DNA of 64,000 nt from Diphasiastrum complanatum (Eukaryota; Streptophyta; Lycopodiopsida; Lycopodiales; Lycopodiaceae): positions 22,450,006-22,514,005 of the forward strand of contig CM055095.1 of NCBI GenBank assembly GCA_029204225.1, read 5' to 3'. This document shows positions 22,256 to 36,100 of the stretch, piece after piece. A model generated the notes under the pieces. That model had not been told where the DNA came from and ran no database searches. It saw only the letters and a list, made by a program, of their open reading frames with translations. Each line of letters starts with the position of its first letter. Positions within the stretch are counted from its first letter, which is position 1. The position numbers and the translations under genes are program-made.

Positions 22256-22354
22256 TATCCAATTCCGGACTCGATGCAATATCCACAATTTCAATTAATC
22301 ACACAACTCATAATGTTTTTGTGCGAAGAACAAAAACATTATGAGTTGTGTGAT
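22141..22354. repeat. Head-to-head inverted repeat with a perfect 25-bp hairpin
   Basis: About 50 bp at 22141-22193 recur inverted at 22273-22322. 22298-22322 is then followed after 7 nt by its perfect reverse complement at 22330-22354, so three alternating copies are present. The sequence is the coding block MQYPQF...QL of the gene 1 family. Confidence 0.92.
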
Positions 22355-22389
22355 AAACAAATGCAACAATTCTATGAGAGGGTATATGA

Positions 22390-22740
22390 CCAGTATTTGC
22401 CCTCAATTCGATGCAGCTACAAAATTTATCCCTTAAATTTTTTTGCCAGGGAGTTGCAGATGGCTTCAAAGGAAGGGAGGGGAGAATTGTTAACAATAAG
22501 GCCACAACGATCTTTTCTCCTATGCCGAGCTTTAAGCTTTCTGAAGAAGAAAGTCGAGGGGAGATCGGCTTTCCGAAGCCAAGCGAAATGGGTTCTCTTG
22601 CGTAAGATAGCAGCTTTAGCATGATCAATGATTTTGAGACTATTGGAGGCAGGAATGAATTCATCAGTCCGAAGTGAAGGGTTTGCTGCCTGAACCCTAT
22701 CGAAAGAGATGGAGGGATTTTGAAAAACGTTCTAAATCTT
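22390..22740 (-). mobile_element. LINE fragment (endonuclease-RT linker)
   Basis: Minus-strand translation gives AKAAILRKRTHFAWLRKADL and FFFRKLKARHRRKDRCGLIV, matching the W-x-x-x-GD-x-NT-x-F-F segment between endonuclease and reverse transcriptase of plant L1-like LINEs. Broken fragment, no tail. Confidence 0.7.
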
Positions 22741-24301
<1,561 letters not shown>

Positions 24302-24462
24302 ATGTCTTCTCTTCCCATGAGATACATCCTTTTATAGCAGATCCAAGCCTAACTTTGAACTTTGGTTTCCCTCCATAATGAAAAACCTAGCATTAATGAG
24401 GACTAGATTCTAATTCAAACTTGAATCTCTAAATCTCATGTTTTATAGTTTTCCACACTTTC

Positions 24463-25203
24463 CAAAAGTTTTATTCAAATGCTTTTAGACTAATATAACT
24501 ATTAAAAGCCAAACTCTAAGTCTAATATGAAAATTGGCCCCAATTGCCAAATATACAAATGTGACCAAAATGGAAAACTTGTTGAAATCTTTCACACTCC
24601 TTCTTCAACTAGTTTGAGCATAGACTTTAAAAACACTCCAAGTGAAGTCCTATGCTTCATGAACAAGTCCTTTCCCAATGCTTTGGTGAAGATATCAACT
24701 ACACATTCCCTTGAGGACACATGTTGAAGCTCCACCTCCTTTGCCATGACTTGCTCCCTCACAAAGTGCTATGCCACCTCAATGTGCTTGCTCCTAGCAT
24801 GAAAGATAGGATTGGTTGCCAACCTTTGGGCTGATAGATTGTCACAAAAGATGACTAGGCTCTCTAAAAAAATCCAGCAAGTGAAGATCCTTGATCATCC
24901 TCTTGAACCATACCATCTCCTTTTTGCAATGTGTAAGAGCTTTGTACTCGGCTTCACTAGATGACAATGAGATATTCGCTTGTTTCTTCAATATCCATGA
25001 TATGGCTCTATCACCTATGAAAATACAATGAGCACTAATGGATTTCCTATCCATTATATCTCCAGCAAAGTCCGAATCTTCACTTTACAAAAGTGTTTAT
25101 TCAAATGCTTTTAGACTAATAAAACTTTGAAAAGTCAAACTCTAAGTCTAATATGAAAATTGGCCTCAATTGCCAAATATACAAATATGACCAAAATAGC
25201 AAA
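24463..25203 (-). mobile_element. Copia RNase H fragment between 115-bp direct repeats
   Basis: 25054-24842 on the minus strand encodes copia RNase H (MDRKSISAHCIFIGDRAISW, ISLSSSEAEYKALTHCKKE). It and the adjacent 3' non-coding part are similar to copia D. A repeat of about 115 bp containing GCTTTTAGACTAATA and CTAAGTCTAATATGAAAAT flanks it at 24463-24577 and 25087-25203; these are probably LTR pieces of a mostly deleted element. Broken. Confidence 0.75.
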
Positions 25204-25299
25204 ACTAGTATTTCACAATTTTTAGTAAAAGATTGCCTACAACTTAGTGGACCTTATGTCTTTGGTTCTCCAACTTGTCTTCGAATTATCTTAGCATTA

Positions 25300-25805
25300 T
25301 TTCAATTTTTTTTTTCTCTCGAAAGTTTAAAGACTTTATACAAAGTACATGGAAGCAACAGAACTTAAAGAATCATAAGCTTATCAGCCTCTTTAAAAAG
25401 GAGTAGAGGGGAGATGATGAAATCACCATTCCGAAGTTCTCTACTATTCCTATCTAGCCAAATGATCCAAGGAGTAGTGATCTTGATACATTGCCAATAG
25501 TTACTAACTTTAACATCAACAAATGTGATATCATTTAGCTAAAGATCTGTGGGCCTGAGTATCTTAAACCTGGCATGAAAGCGTGCAATAAAGAGATCAG
25601 TCACAATCTTCCAAAGTGGTGCATAGCAATCAAAGAACAAATGTCTCACATCCTCATCAAATATTTTACATTTAGAGCAGACATGTGACGCATCCCCTCT
25701 ATAATTGGCCCAAACAGGTAAAGAGAGCTTAAGGATTCTAGAAGAAAAGATTATTTCAATTTTGATATGCTTTGATGTAGAAAGGCATAGAATTGCATAT
25801 TTCAT
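25300..25805 (-). mobile_element. 5'-truncated LINE 3' end
   Basis: Minus-strand 25805-25539 encodes the zinc-binding domain found after LINE reverse transcriptases (SHVCSKCKIFDEDVRHLFF, then DCYAPLW). The 3' non-coding part runs to an A-rich tail (T-run at about 25306-25316 on the plus strand). It is closely related to the 3' end of the plus-strand LINE next door. Confidence 0.85.
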
Positions 25806-25847
25806 TTACAATACTTGGGGCATGTGTAAGTAAATTACCAGAATTAG

Positions 25848-27812
25848 TTGAAAGTACCTGTACCTTGTTGTTCCTTGTTTGGTCTTCCTGACTATATCAC
25901 CAATCTTATACAAGCCCTTTTTGCTCCTGCTTCTTCCTCTCTTCTATTTCAAGGTATTTTTTCTCCCTCCTTCTCTGTTTCTTGTGGAATCAAAATAGAG
26001 TGCTCCCTTTCGCCCTACCTTTTTGTTATCTCTACTGAGCCTCTCATTTACCATATTATCAAGCTTAACTCTGTTCTTTCCTTTCGTCCCTTTACCTTCT
26101 GTGATGTTCCTATTGGACCACATCTTTTTGTGGATGACTTGGCGTGCATTATTGAACTTCACCATCAGTATGCTTCTCTTCTCCTTCTTGAACTTTTTCG
26201 ATATTGTCATGTTTCCGCCTCTTTGATCAATCATCATAAATCAGATATTCTTGTTCTCTCTCATGAGGCTCCTCCAAATTGGTGTCTTCATTTGGGTTTC
26301 AACGTCCTTCTCCACGATACTGTCTTCAGATACCTAGGCTTCCCGCTTGGAGCCTCTCTGTCCATAGAGAATGCTTCAACTGGATTTTAGAGAGAATTAG
26401 ATCCAAAGTCATCGGACCTATCCTTCTCAACTAGACTCATTGTTCTGAAACATATTATCTCCTCTTACTTCACCTACTTTATTTTCCTTTGGTTTCTCCC
26501 TCCCTCATTCTCCCTTTTCATTGCAAAGATTTTCAAGAAGTTTCTTTGATGATCCTAGCCTCCTGAACTGGGATATTGGTACTGCTCCTAAGAAATTAGG
26601 GGGGTTTGGGCTTCTTGACCCCACCACTACCTCTCTCTCTCTTCTCTTCTGGTGTACTCACTTCAATTTTACCTGCCCTCAGCCTTGGGCCCTTATGATG
26701 ACGACTATTCTCCCTTCTTTTCCTTCTACTGAGGGGAATCTCTCTCATTTTTGTTTAATTGACTTCACTCATTCCCACTTTTGTCTTACTTCGCCCCTCC
26801 TCCCTTTTATTAAAATCAATTTCCAGAGTCTTACTCTCTATGCATGAGCTTACCGTTTGGAATGGAGACAACTCCATCTCCCCCTTAGAGTCCTTATGGT
26901 TCTCTAAAGCTATTACCTTAAACTCTAATCCTTTGGCCTTGATTGAAGAGAGACTTTGTCGCAATCTAAGTCGAAAAGGCTTTGTTACCTGGGCTAACAT
27001 TATGGATTCTATTTACTCCCTTAGCCTTTCTCGTCTCAAAACTGATCTTGGCCTCTCCGCCAGGGAATCCAATTTCCTCACCTACGCTATCTCCCATGGT
27101 GATCTTGGCCCCCTCACCACCTCGTTACCCTCTGACTATGAAAAAAAATGGTTTTTTAAGGCCTTTGATAAGTCGGGCAAGATTTCTGACTCCTCTATTT
27201 TTTCCTGCCACCAAGGAGCCTAACTTCACCTTCTCCTAGTTCAACTCCAAATGGTCCCTCTCTGACTCCCCCCATCTTTGGAAGACCAGATTTTGCATAC
27301 TCACATTATCAAGAATGGCAAACTTAGAATTTTTTTCTCTTAGGATTCTCCAATGTTCTCTTCTTGTACATGCTTGTTATAGAGGTGAAGTGTCGCATGT
27401 CTGCACTAAATGCAAAACATTTGTTGAAGATGTGATCCACCTGTTCTTTCATTGTTATGCTCCTCTTTGGAAATCAGTGAATGACCTCTTTACTCTGCGC
27501 TTCCATGTCAGATTCAAGAGGTTCAGCCACACTGATTTACTGCTAAACGATATCACTTTTGAGAATGCTAAGACTAATGCTTTTTGGCAACATATTAGAG
27601 TAACTACTCTTTGGAACATCTGGCTAGATAGAAATAGCAGGGAATTCGGGAGCGATGACTTTTGTATCTCCCCCTTGCTTCTTTTTAGAGAGGCTGAAAA
27701 ACTTTCATGTCTGTAATCTTATTTCCTGCATGTACTTTGTATAAATTTCCTTTTCTATGGCTAGCTTTTTCAAGAGAAAAAAAAAAATCCCCGAAATCCT
27801 TTAAAAAAAAAA
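25848..27812 (+). mobile_element. LINE, 5'-truncated (RT, thumb, zinc-binding domain, tail)
   Basis: In order: the RT middle (CSLSPYLFVISTEPLIYHI, about 26010-26070; LFVDDLACI, about 26125-26155, the DD being the catalytic pair; SLINHHKSDI, 26220-26250), thumb and connection (KKLGGFGLLDPTT, 26593-26630), and the zinc-binding domain (SHVCTKCKTFVEDVIHLFF then HCYAPLW, 27390-27470). The 3' non-coding part ends in A-rich runs at 27775-27812. The reading frame changes more than once, so it is inactive. The endonuclease is missing. L1-type plant LINE. Confidence 0.88.
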
Positions 27813-30409
27813 CAGGGTATTGGAGGTAAACCAATTTTCACAATATTCTATGAGTAGGGGCCTAGTGAAAACAATTGACAAGCCACATGGCCATGCCAAA
27901 GACAATCATTATGATATAGCATCTTTTTTTGAAATCTTCCCCACTTTTATGACTTTGACATTTGTGACAACACTAGATTTTTTGCTTTTCGTTATACTTT
28001 TGACTTTAGAGGAATTGCATTTTAACCACTTTTTTAAACTTCATACTTTCACTACACTTTTAATTCTTTGAACTTCACATACATAATAAGTCATGATTAC
28101 ATGCATTGGAAAAATCTTCTACATTAAGTAAATAAAGGGTGATAAAATGCCAATTATGGTCTTAGCTAAGAGTATTGCTTTACATGAAGTTGACAAAAAG
28201 ATAAGGAGACATTCAAGTATTGTCTTGTGCTAATTTTAAATCAAAATATGTAATTGTCCACAAATAATTGGGAAAAAAAAAGCATAGAAATCAAATGGCT
28301 AAATTGTCAACTCTCTTACTTCAATAGCAATATCAAGGAAAGTGAATTTTTTTCATCAACCTTGCTTGCCAAAAAAAAACTATTGCAAGAAAAGTGACAT
28401 AAAATTGATCATAAACAAATGTCCTTAAAGCAATATCACATGTAAATGTTTATATAATTTTGCAGACTATCAATTGTTTGTTAAGGGGTTTTATTCATGT
28501 CCTACTAAAGGTTTCATTTATCAAAATGATGTCAAGCTTGTGAAATATTTACAACAAAAACATATCATACCATGCTATGATGTAAGACTACATGAATTTG
28601 TTGCAATTTCAAGGCCTTTATATATGCATTTTTTAAGTATATCTTTTATTTTGTAATGAAAAGAATCATAAGTAGAAAAACGCATTTTAGAAATAATACA
28701 CTATATGTTGAAATACACAAGAGCTATTCATATTTTGTGAAAGTTTGGAAAGGGGACTTTGATATTGTAAAAAGTCCTAAAAAATCTGGAATGTTTGTTT
28801 GTTCGACTTGCGAGCAGTTGAAAGCGCTTAAAAAAAAAAAGCTAAAACTCCATGAGAAAAAAGCATTTGACAGTGTGTATTTTATTGTTTTTAATAATTA
28901 TCTTACTCTTACATTAAATTTGTTGAATTTCGTTTGTGTTTTCAATTGATTGAATTAATTTTTTCTGTGTTTTTTAGTGGAAATTACAAAGTCACTTCAA
29001 CTCCACTGAGAACAACAAACAATGGAAAGACAAAAGCTTGAAAATGATTAGAATCTTCTCAAAAGTATTTGGGTCTCGTCATCAATGGAATGGATCATAA
29101 AAAAATACTATTGCCACATTTTGTGAGGATGCCAAAGAATTTAAATGAAGCAAATTTCACTTATATTCAATGGCACTTTGCAGTCTAAACTATATTTCAA
29201 TTATCCCAACATTCAAAATAATCCAAACCTAACAATTACCATCGAGGGTAGCATCTTGTGTGAGACCACCTCATCAAATGAGTAGATGATTGGGGCACTC
29301 AAACCATCTCCTATGTGATAAATCATTAATCCAATACATATTACCCACCCTTAATGATCCATTCCATCTCAACCCATAATAATATTTCATAGGATGAAGA
29401 CATTTATGAAAAGCATTAGCACTTAATTATTGTGTGATGAATCAAATGCAAATAGTAGCATTTAAATGCATTAAAATCCGCAAGACAGGAGATTAATAGT
29501 TTATCTAGTTAAGTTGAATGGAAACATGCGTGAAATACAGCTATTGTCTTTGCAACATTGTGATATGTAGTCCCTCCCTCATGAGTTCCTCATTATACAA
29601 AGCGCTGAGACAGAGGCTCAATCGCACATGCTTCAAATGAAACTGCAAGCATTCCTTCTCACCACCTGTGTATTTTCCTTCTCATCACCTGCCTATGTGA
29701 GCTGCAGATCCACACACATCCTGGAAGATTCAGATCAAGTTATCTGAAATTAGTAAAGTTTCTTGGAAATAGAAGCATATTTGGAAAACAGTCTGGCATA
29801 TAAATCCCCCACCTTAAATACATCAACCTGCCATTTATTTACTGCACACAGCAAACAAAGAACAAACAACAGAGAACATGCGTCTGCCTCAAGTGATTGA
29901 TTCACATTGGCGTATATACAAACATTTAGGAGCTGGATAACAGTTATTAACAGACCGCTATGTTGAGAATGCTGTATGAACTAATATACCTTCCCTGCCC
30001 TCGATCGAATGCAGGATCAGTTCCTGGGGGCACCAATGTATCATACAGGCGTTTAGACTGGCGATGAGATGCAGCAAGCAAGCAAAGCATCTGAGAGGCT
30101 GGTATATTTCATGAAGACGAGCATTGGTGATCCAAAAGTAGGTGATACCCAATACCGCGGCTGCGGGGGTGTAGGTCTCCGCTCCACTGCATGAAATCAG
30201 ATGAGGAATGACTTTCGAGGGCATTGTAATCATCACAACATCCAGACTGCCCAGTGAACTGCCTTCACGCAAGCAAACGTGCAGACGATGAAAAACAGGG
30301 AGTAGAGAAACCGGAATGCCAGCAGATCCATGACTGAAACTTTGCTCTCGAGGAATCCTTGATTGAGAAGCTACTATAGCACTACAGACCCTGATAACGA
30401 CACCCCTTG
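27813..30409. other. Intergenic; 70-bp shared repeat, otherwise little seen
   Basis: 28148-28217 is a near-identical copy (one difference seen) of 39403-39472. Plus-strand open frames at 28474-28656 and 28656-28949 include MFVCSTCEQLKALKKKKL but are not recognised. A 158-codon minus-strand frame at 29958-30434 has no recognisable motif. Confidence 0.5.
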
Positions 30410-30640
30410 AGAGACTGCAACAAGGAACCCACAACCAAAATCGCTTGCAACAAGCAGCAGCAGCATAAAATCAATGATGACGGACTGCGACAATGAGAAG
30501 GAACCAACAACCAAAATCACTTGCACCAACCAGCAGCAGGATATTGAAAACAATGATGATTATCTTTTGAGGGACTGCAACAATATCTGAAGAAACCCAC
30601 AGCCAAAATTGCCAGCAACACCGAGCAGCTGGATGAAATC
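30410..30640. repeat. Degenerate tandem repeat, about 75 bp x 3
   Basis: Three diverged units, each with GACTGCAACAA, then an ACCCACAACCAAAAT-like block, then a CAGCAGCAG-like block. Confidence 0.7.
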
Positions 30641-31116
30641 AAGCAGGCACGCAGAAGCCACGGCCATGCACGGCTCTATGTAAGGCAAGGCGACGAGCAA
30701 AAAGAGTAATGAATCTTATCTTTTCCAACTTCCAAGGTGCAAATTTGAGTTTGAATACATCTACCCACAAACAAAACGGCTGCGAATCATCAAATGCCAC
30801 ATGTAGCATATAGATAAGGATTGAGCAGGCAAATAACACGTATTCTATTCTAACGCTGCCATATGCATTGAGTAATGGGATGATCGAAAACAGAAATGGC
30901 AAATTACAGTGCTTTGCATAAACGACGCGTATCAGTATCAACCGAAATAAAAGTATTGTACAAAATACAGGCCATAAATAATAGTCTTCTACAAATATAG
31001 GTACATCCTAAATGGCGTGTAATAAGTAGGCCTCCACCTCCACCCCAAAGATAGTCACACCAGGTAGTAGGAGAACGTACTGAGGTGACTTTGCCCTTCC
31101 GCCCTGGTTTTTGTAC
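30641..31116. other. Intergenic, no feature seen
   Basis: No coding or repeat content recognised. Confidence 0.6.
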
Positions 31117-31244
31117 TATGAATGGGCCATGCACATGCAATTTTGCCCGGTTTGGCTTTTCAAAAAAATTTAGGCTCCGGGCCGAGCCTAAATATTTTTG
31201 GAAAGTCGAACCGGGCAGAATGGCCTGTGCCCGCCCATTCCATA
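31117..31244. repeat. 128-bp foldback element
   Basis: Two arms of about 60 nt (31117-31177 and 31184-31244) are imperfect reverse complements around a 6-nt CGGGCC centre. The inner 33 bp (GCCCGGTTTGGCTTTTC...TTTAGGCTC) match at about 29 positions, and the outer edges read TATG and CATA. Compact, GC-rich and hairpin-forming; possibly a small foldback MITE. Confidence 0.85.
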
Positions 31245-31646
31245 GCGTAATGGATACTTTGACTTTTCCACGTGTCCTTTATAAAGCATAATCAACACTT
31301 CAACCTTTTTTTCCAGTCAAACACTGCCATGTGGCAGGCTGATGCGTGAGGACTGACGCGGACTAACGCGTAGGCTGGAATGGGCGTCAGATTTTTTTTG
31401 AAAAAAACAGTGACATATTCTGCTTTTTAAGGAGCCCAAAAAATGAGCAGAATATGCACAAAGAATCCATTACAATTAGTGAATTAGTGCCTCAGTTTTT
31501 TTTTATGGCTTTATTGTGACCACAACAAGCGAAATTTCAACACTAATAGGGTGTTTTCACACAAAAAATGGAGCCAATACTGATGAAGAGTCACACTTAC
31601 CATGAGCCTAGTTCTCCATCAACCCCCATTTCGCACATAGACTTAT
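31245..31646. other. Non-coding flank of copia A
   Basis: Short homopolymer runs only; the left limit of copia A was not found here. Confidence 0.5.
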
Positions 31647-33153
31647 CTAAGAGACCTTTATTCTCTCTCTCCTTTTTTTTGTCGCATCTTTCGCCAATAA
31701 GGTTCGAGTTGTGTGGAATGACCTGGGTAGGGCTCGAAGAAAATAACTAAGCTGTTTTTCCTTTGAAATTGCATTTTCCACGCCAGAATTCTGCAAAGAA
31801 ATAAACAGGTCTTTAACGTCTTCCAAAAACATGATCTGATTACGAGATCGAGTCTCATTCTTGATTTGCAATTCTTTCCATAAATCTTTTGCGTTCGAAA
31901 TTGATGTAAGATCTAGCATTATATTGTCATGTACTAAAGACACAATAATTGCTATAGCTTTGTCATTTCTCAAACTCCATTCTCGAAGTTCTTTGCCAGG
32001 AGTAGTTATTGGCTTCTCCTCTATTGGTTCTACCCATTGCCATAGACCTTCGCCCTTCAATATGAGTGAAGTCTTTAATTTCCAAATCAAGTAGTTTGAA
32101 CCTTCTGGATCCAAGATCGTAGTGGTCTTAGCCTGAATATTGCTGATTGACAACTTCTTCTATTTTCTGAATAACTCCAGATACGACTTGCCGATGGATG
32201 TATGAGGAATGCTGAGAGGGATGTGAAGATACCACTATATTGACTCTAACTTGTATGCTCTGATACCATTGTAGGAAAATGATAATAATTCTTCCTCAGA
32301 GAACACGATGAAAGTTTGAATAAATCAAACTATTATTAGTGTCTTCAATCAGGTCTGTTTGTGATCTATGTACTACTAGCACAGTTTTTGTCTTGATTGA
32401 ATAAACGTGCGGAATTAAGAGACAACTTTAGACAATTTTGGACAATAAGAAACTATTGATCAAAAGTGATTTTTTATAACTCTGAATCTGAATCATCAAT
32501 ATATATCTCTTGTTGTCTTATCTCGTTGTTGTGTCTCTGATTGAGTTAGTTACAACGAGTAGTGCACATGTATTTATATTGCTACAGGACAGGTCTTTTG
32601 GCCTTTTATTTACAGGTCTTTTGGTCTTTTAATTTTGTAACAATAGATCTAATTGTTTACAATGGTTGATATTCAAATAGACGCTCTGTTTCCAGGGTCG
32701 AATAATTTCTGTTCGCGAATATTTCGCGACAGTCTGTCTCTTCGTTACAGCTTCGTGTTTCGCGAATTATTCGCGACACTTGTCTCTTCGTGATATTTTC
32801 GTGTTTTTCGAATTATTTGCGACAGATGACAGTATCTGAGCTTGAAGAAGAATCCAGAATATTTCGCGAATTGTTCGCAACAATTTCGCGACATCTGGTG
32901 TTTGAACAAGAATCAAAATATTTCGCGACAAGATTTTGTTCGCGAATCTTTCGAGCTTCAATAAGAAACCACGAGCTTTTACAAGAAACTGTTTCGTGAA
33001 TCTTTCGAAAATATTTCACGAATATTTCGAGTTGGCTGCAAGATAAATTTTGCGAATCTTTCGAGTTCCTGTTTGTTTCTTTCTCATCCTTTCTCAAGTA
33101 AAACTGCGCACTTTGTTAGTAGAATCAAGATTCGTCTGATCAGGTGTTCTACA
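31647..33153 (-). mobile_element. Copia A: 5' LTR, primer site and gag start
   Basis: An 884-bp 5' LTR (33153 to 32270; ends TGTAG and CTACA) is followed by the initiator-Met primer site TGGTATCAGAGC (minus strand, 32268-32257) and gag (32153-31647: LDPEGSNYLIWKLKTSL, the copia gag N-terminal block). The rest of the element is absent. The right edge of the LTR abuts the integrase of copia B, so A inserted into B. The LTR is full of TTCGCGAA-type palindromes. Confidence 0.85.
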
Positions 33154-36100
33154 AAACTTGTAAGTTTGATAAAGAAGGTTTGGTACCTGTCCAAACTTCG
33201 AATGGTGTTTTGTCTAAGAGATCTTTAGTAGGACATCTGTTCTGAATAAAGGTTGTTGTTGAAACAACTTCAGCCCAGAAGGACTTTGGAAGTGTCGCAT
33301 GTAATAACATGCACTTTGCCGATTCGACTAAGGTTCTGTTCTTTCTCTCAACAAAGACCATTTGACTAAGGCAAATAGGAGGTAATGTACTGTTGCTCAA
33401 TACCATTGTTAAGGTAGTACTCCTTGAATTCGGTGGAGATATATTCTCCCCCGTTATCTGACCTCAGTGCTTTGATTCGTTTGTCAATTTGATTTTCCCC
33501 ATGCTCTTTGAATTGTCTGAACTTGATGAAAGCTTCTGATTTCTGTTTAATGAAGTAAACAACTATTCTTCTAGAGAATTCGTCAATAAAGATAATGAAA
33601 TATTTTGCATCTAACAATGAAGGAGTTTGCATAGGTCCACATAGATCTGTATTGTTGGATTTATCTCCTCTCCTCTCCTAAATTCTATTTTAATTTGCCT
33701 CCATTCATGCTGCATTTTTACTCATGTTGTCGCACAGTCTGCATATTTACATGTAAAATAAGACAGGCGAAAAACACGACTATCTGCATAAATACAAGTT
33801 TATTTCCACAGGTGAAAAAGATGAAAAAGATGACACAGTGTTTTTACACATGACTTGTGACAGGCGAAAAAGGCAACACTACCCTACAAATGCCGAAGGT
33901 GCCCTAATGGAAAAGCGAAGGTACCCTATAAATCAAATCTTAAGGCATTTTGTCATAGTGTCGCATTTTTTGCATCTTCACCAACGTTCATTTCAGCGAA
34001 GGCTGACGTCGCGGCCTTCTCACGCTCATCTCATGCAACTGTGCAATCAGATTTGACAACAACAGCAACCACCCACGATCTCCTACAGACAGCACATCCA
34101 CCTTTGTACTTTTTTCATCTGCACATCTGTAATATTATGTATATATGTTGGATACCATCTGTGCATCCAGTGTGCATGTGAAAAATAATAGCATCAGAAG
34201 CTTATCAGAGATAGACGAAGTAGATGCTTTTGTGCATCAATTCTTTGTATTGTCAGTAATAGGTTTATTTCTTTTTACAGATTGGATTAGCTTTGTGAAG
34301 CACGCGGTTTCGTCCGCTATTGTCTTGTGCTCACCAGCATTATTGACTTGTATATTATGCTATACTTAATCTGATTACAGCTTTGTTTGTTCTACGTTCA
34401 GATTTGTGTCAATATTGCTATGCCTTTCTACATTCTGTCTGACTCTCTTATTGCTTAATCTGGTAGTTTATTCTTGGCAAATTATTATTAGTCTAGTTGT
34501 TCACAACTAATAATTAGTCTTGCCTTTTGCGACTAATTCACGACTGATTATTAGTCTAGCCCTTCGCGAATAATTTGCGACTGATAATTTGTCTAGCTAT
34601 TCGTGACAAATTATCTTTTTGATGTTTTGTTGCTTAATGTTTGGCTACGTAATCAGATCGAACGTGATTTCTATCATTAACGTTCTGTTCATGTCTGATA
34701 GGCATAGTCATGCTTAGGGAAAGAGTGAGATAGCTCATTCCATTGCACACGAACACTTTCCGTTCGAATTCGTTTCTCTATTCCAAGTCGGTGCAACAAT
34801 CCTTTATTATCATCACCTTATACGTGGATAATACGTTGCTTTTCAGCAATAATACCAATTTGGTCAAGGATTCTAAGGATGCTGTTTTCAGAGTTCGACA
34901 TGACTGATCTGGACGAAGCTCACTTCTGTCAGGGCATTCAGATCCACAGAGATAGAGTGAGACGACTGAGTCTATATCGCTCAACAAAGGTATCTTCACA
35001 ATATTCTTAACAGATACAATCTAATGAATTGTAAGTTAGATCACTCACCGATGGATCCAAGCATGTATTTGTCAAAGGACCAATGTCCCCAGACCAAGCA
35101 CGAAGAGGAGCAGATGAGAGAGTATCCTTATCGATCGATACTTGAATCTCTCATATATGCAATGGTCTATACAAGACCTGACATCTCTTTTGTCGTAAGC
35201 TCACTCAGCCAATATATGGCTAATCTTGGAATTACCCATTGGAAGGCTCTCATAAGAGTCATGAGGTATATTCGAGCTACCATGGACTAGTGCATCTGCT
35301 ATGGAGATGTCAACAATGACAATCTACATTAGCTCAGTGGATATTCTGATGCAAGCTAGGGAGGAGATGTAGACAATCATAAGTCCCCATCTGGATTTAC
35401 ATTCTTCTTCAACGGCAGTCCTATCTCATGGAACAGTCGTAAGCAAACCTCTATTGCTCTTTCTTCTACAGAAGCAGAATACATAGCTGCTTCTCAATCT
35501 ATTAAAGAAACATTTTGGTTGAAAAATTTATTGTCAGACATTAATTTGTATCAGTACAACCTCACAATTTTATTTTGTGATAATCAGACTGCTATTGCCT
35601 TATCGGCCAACCCTAGATCTCACTCTAGGAGTAAGCACATTGAAATCAGATATCACTACATCAGAGACAAGGTTCTCAACAAGGAGGTGAGCTTAACGTA
35701 CTGTAGAACGTAGGACATGGTTGTAGATGTATTCACTAAGACATTAAGTGTTAATGCACACAACAAGTTTTGTGCATTTCTTAGTCTGAAGATCAAGGCA
35801 TTCACGGATCCAGACTAAGGGGGGGGGGGGGTGTGTGTTGGATTTATCTCCTCTACTCTCCTAAATCCTATTTTGATCTACCTCCATTCATGATGCATTT
35901 TTACTCATGTTGTTGCACAGTCTGCATATTTACATGTAAAATAAGACAGGCGAAAAACGTGACTGTCTGCATAAATACAACAAAATTTCCACAGGAAAAA
36001 AAGGTGAAAAAGACAACACTGTGTTTTTACACGTGATTTGTGACAGGCGAAAAAGACGACACTACCCTACAAATGTCGAAGGTGCCCTAATGGAAAAGCG

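Noticed and set aside
22274-22624. 116-codon plus-strand frame starting MQYPQF
   Set aside because: Only its beginning is gene 1-like; the rest runs antisense through a LINE fragment.
25300-27812. Twin-primed single LINE insertion
   Set aside because: Both halves contain the 3' zinc-binding domain and a tail, so they are two copies, not one inverted one.
29958-30434. 158-codon minus-strand open frame
   Set aside because: No motif, no splice or promoter context; taken as chance.
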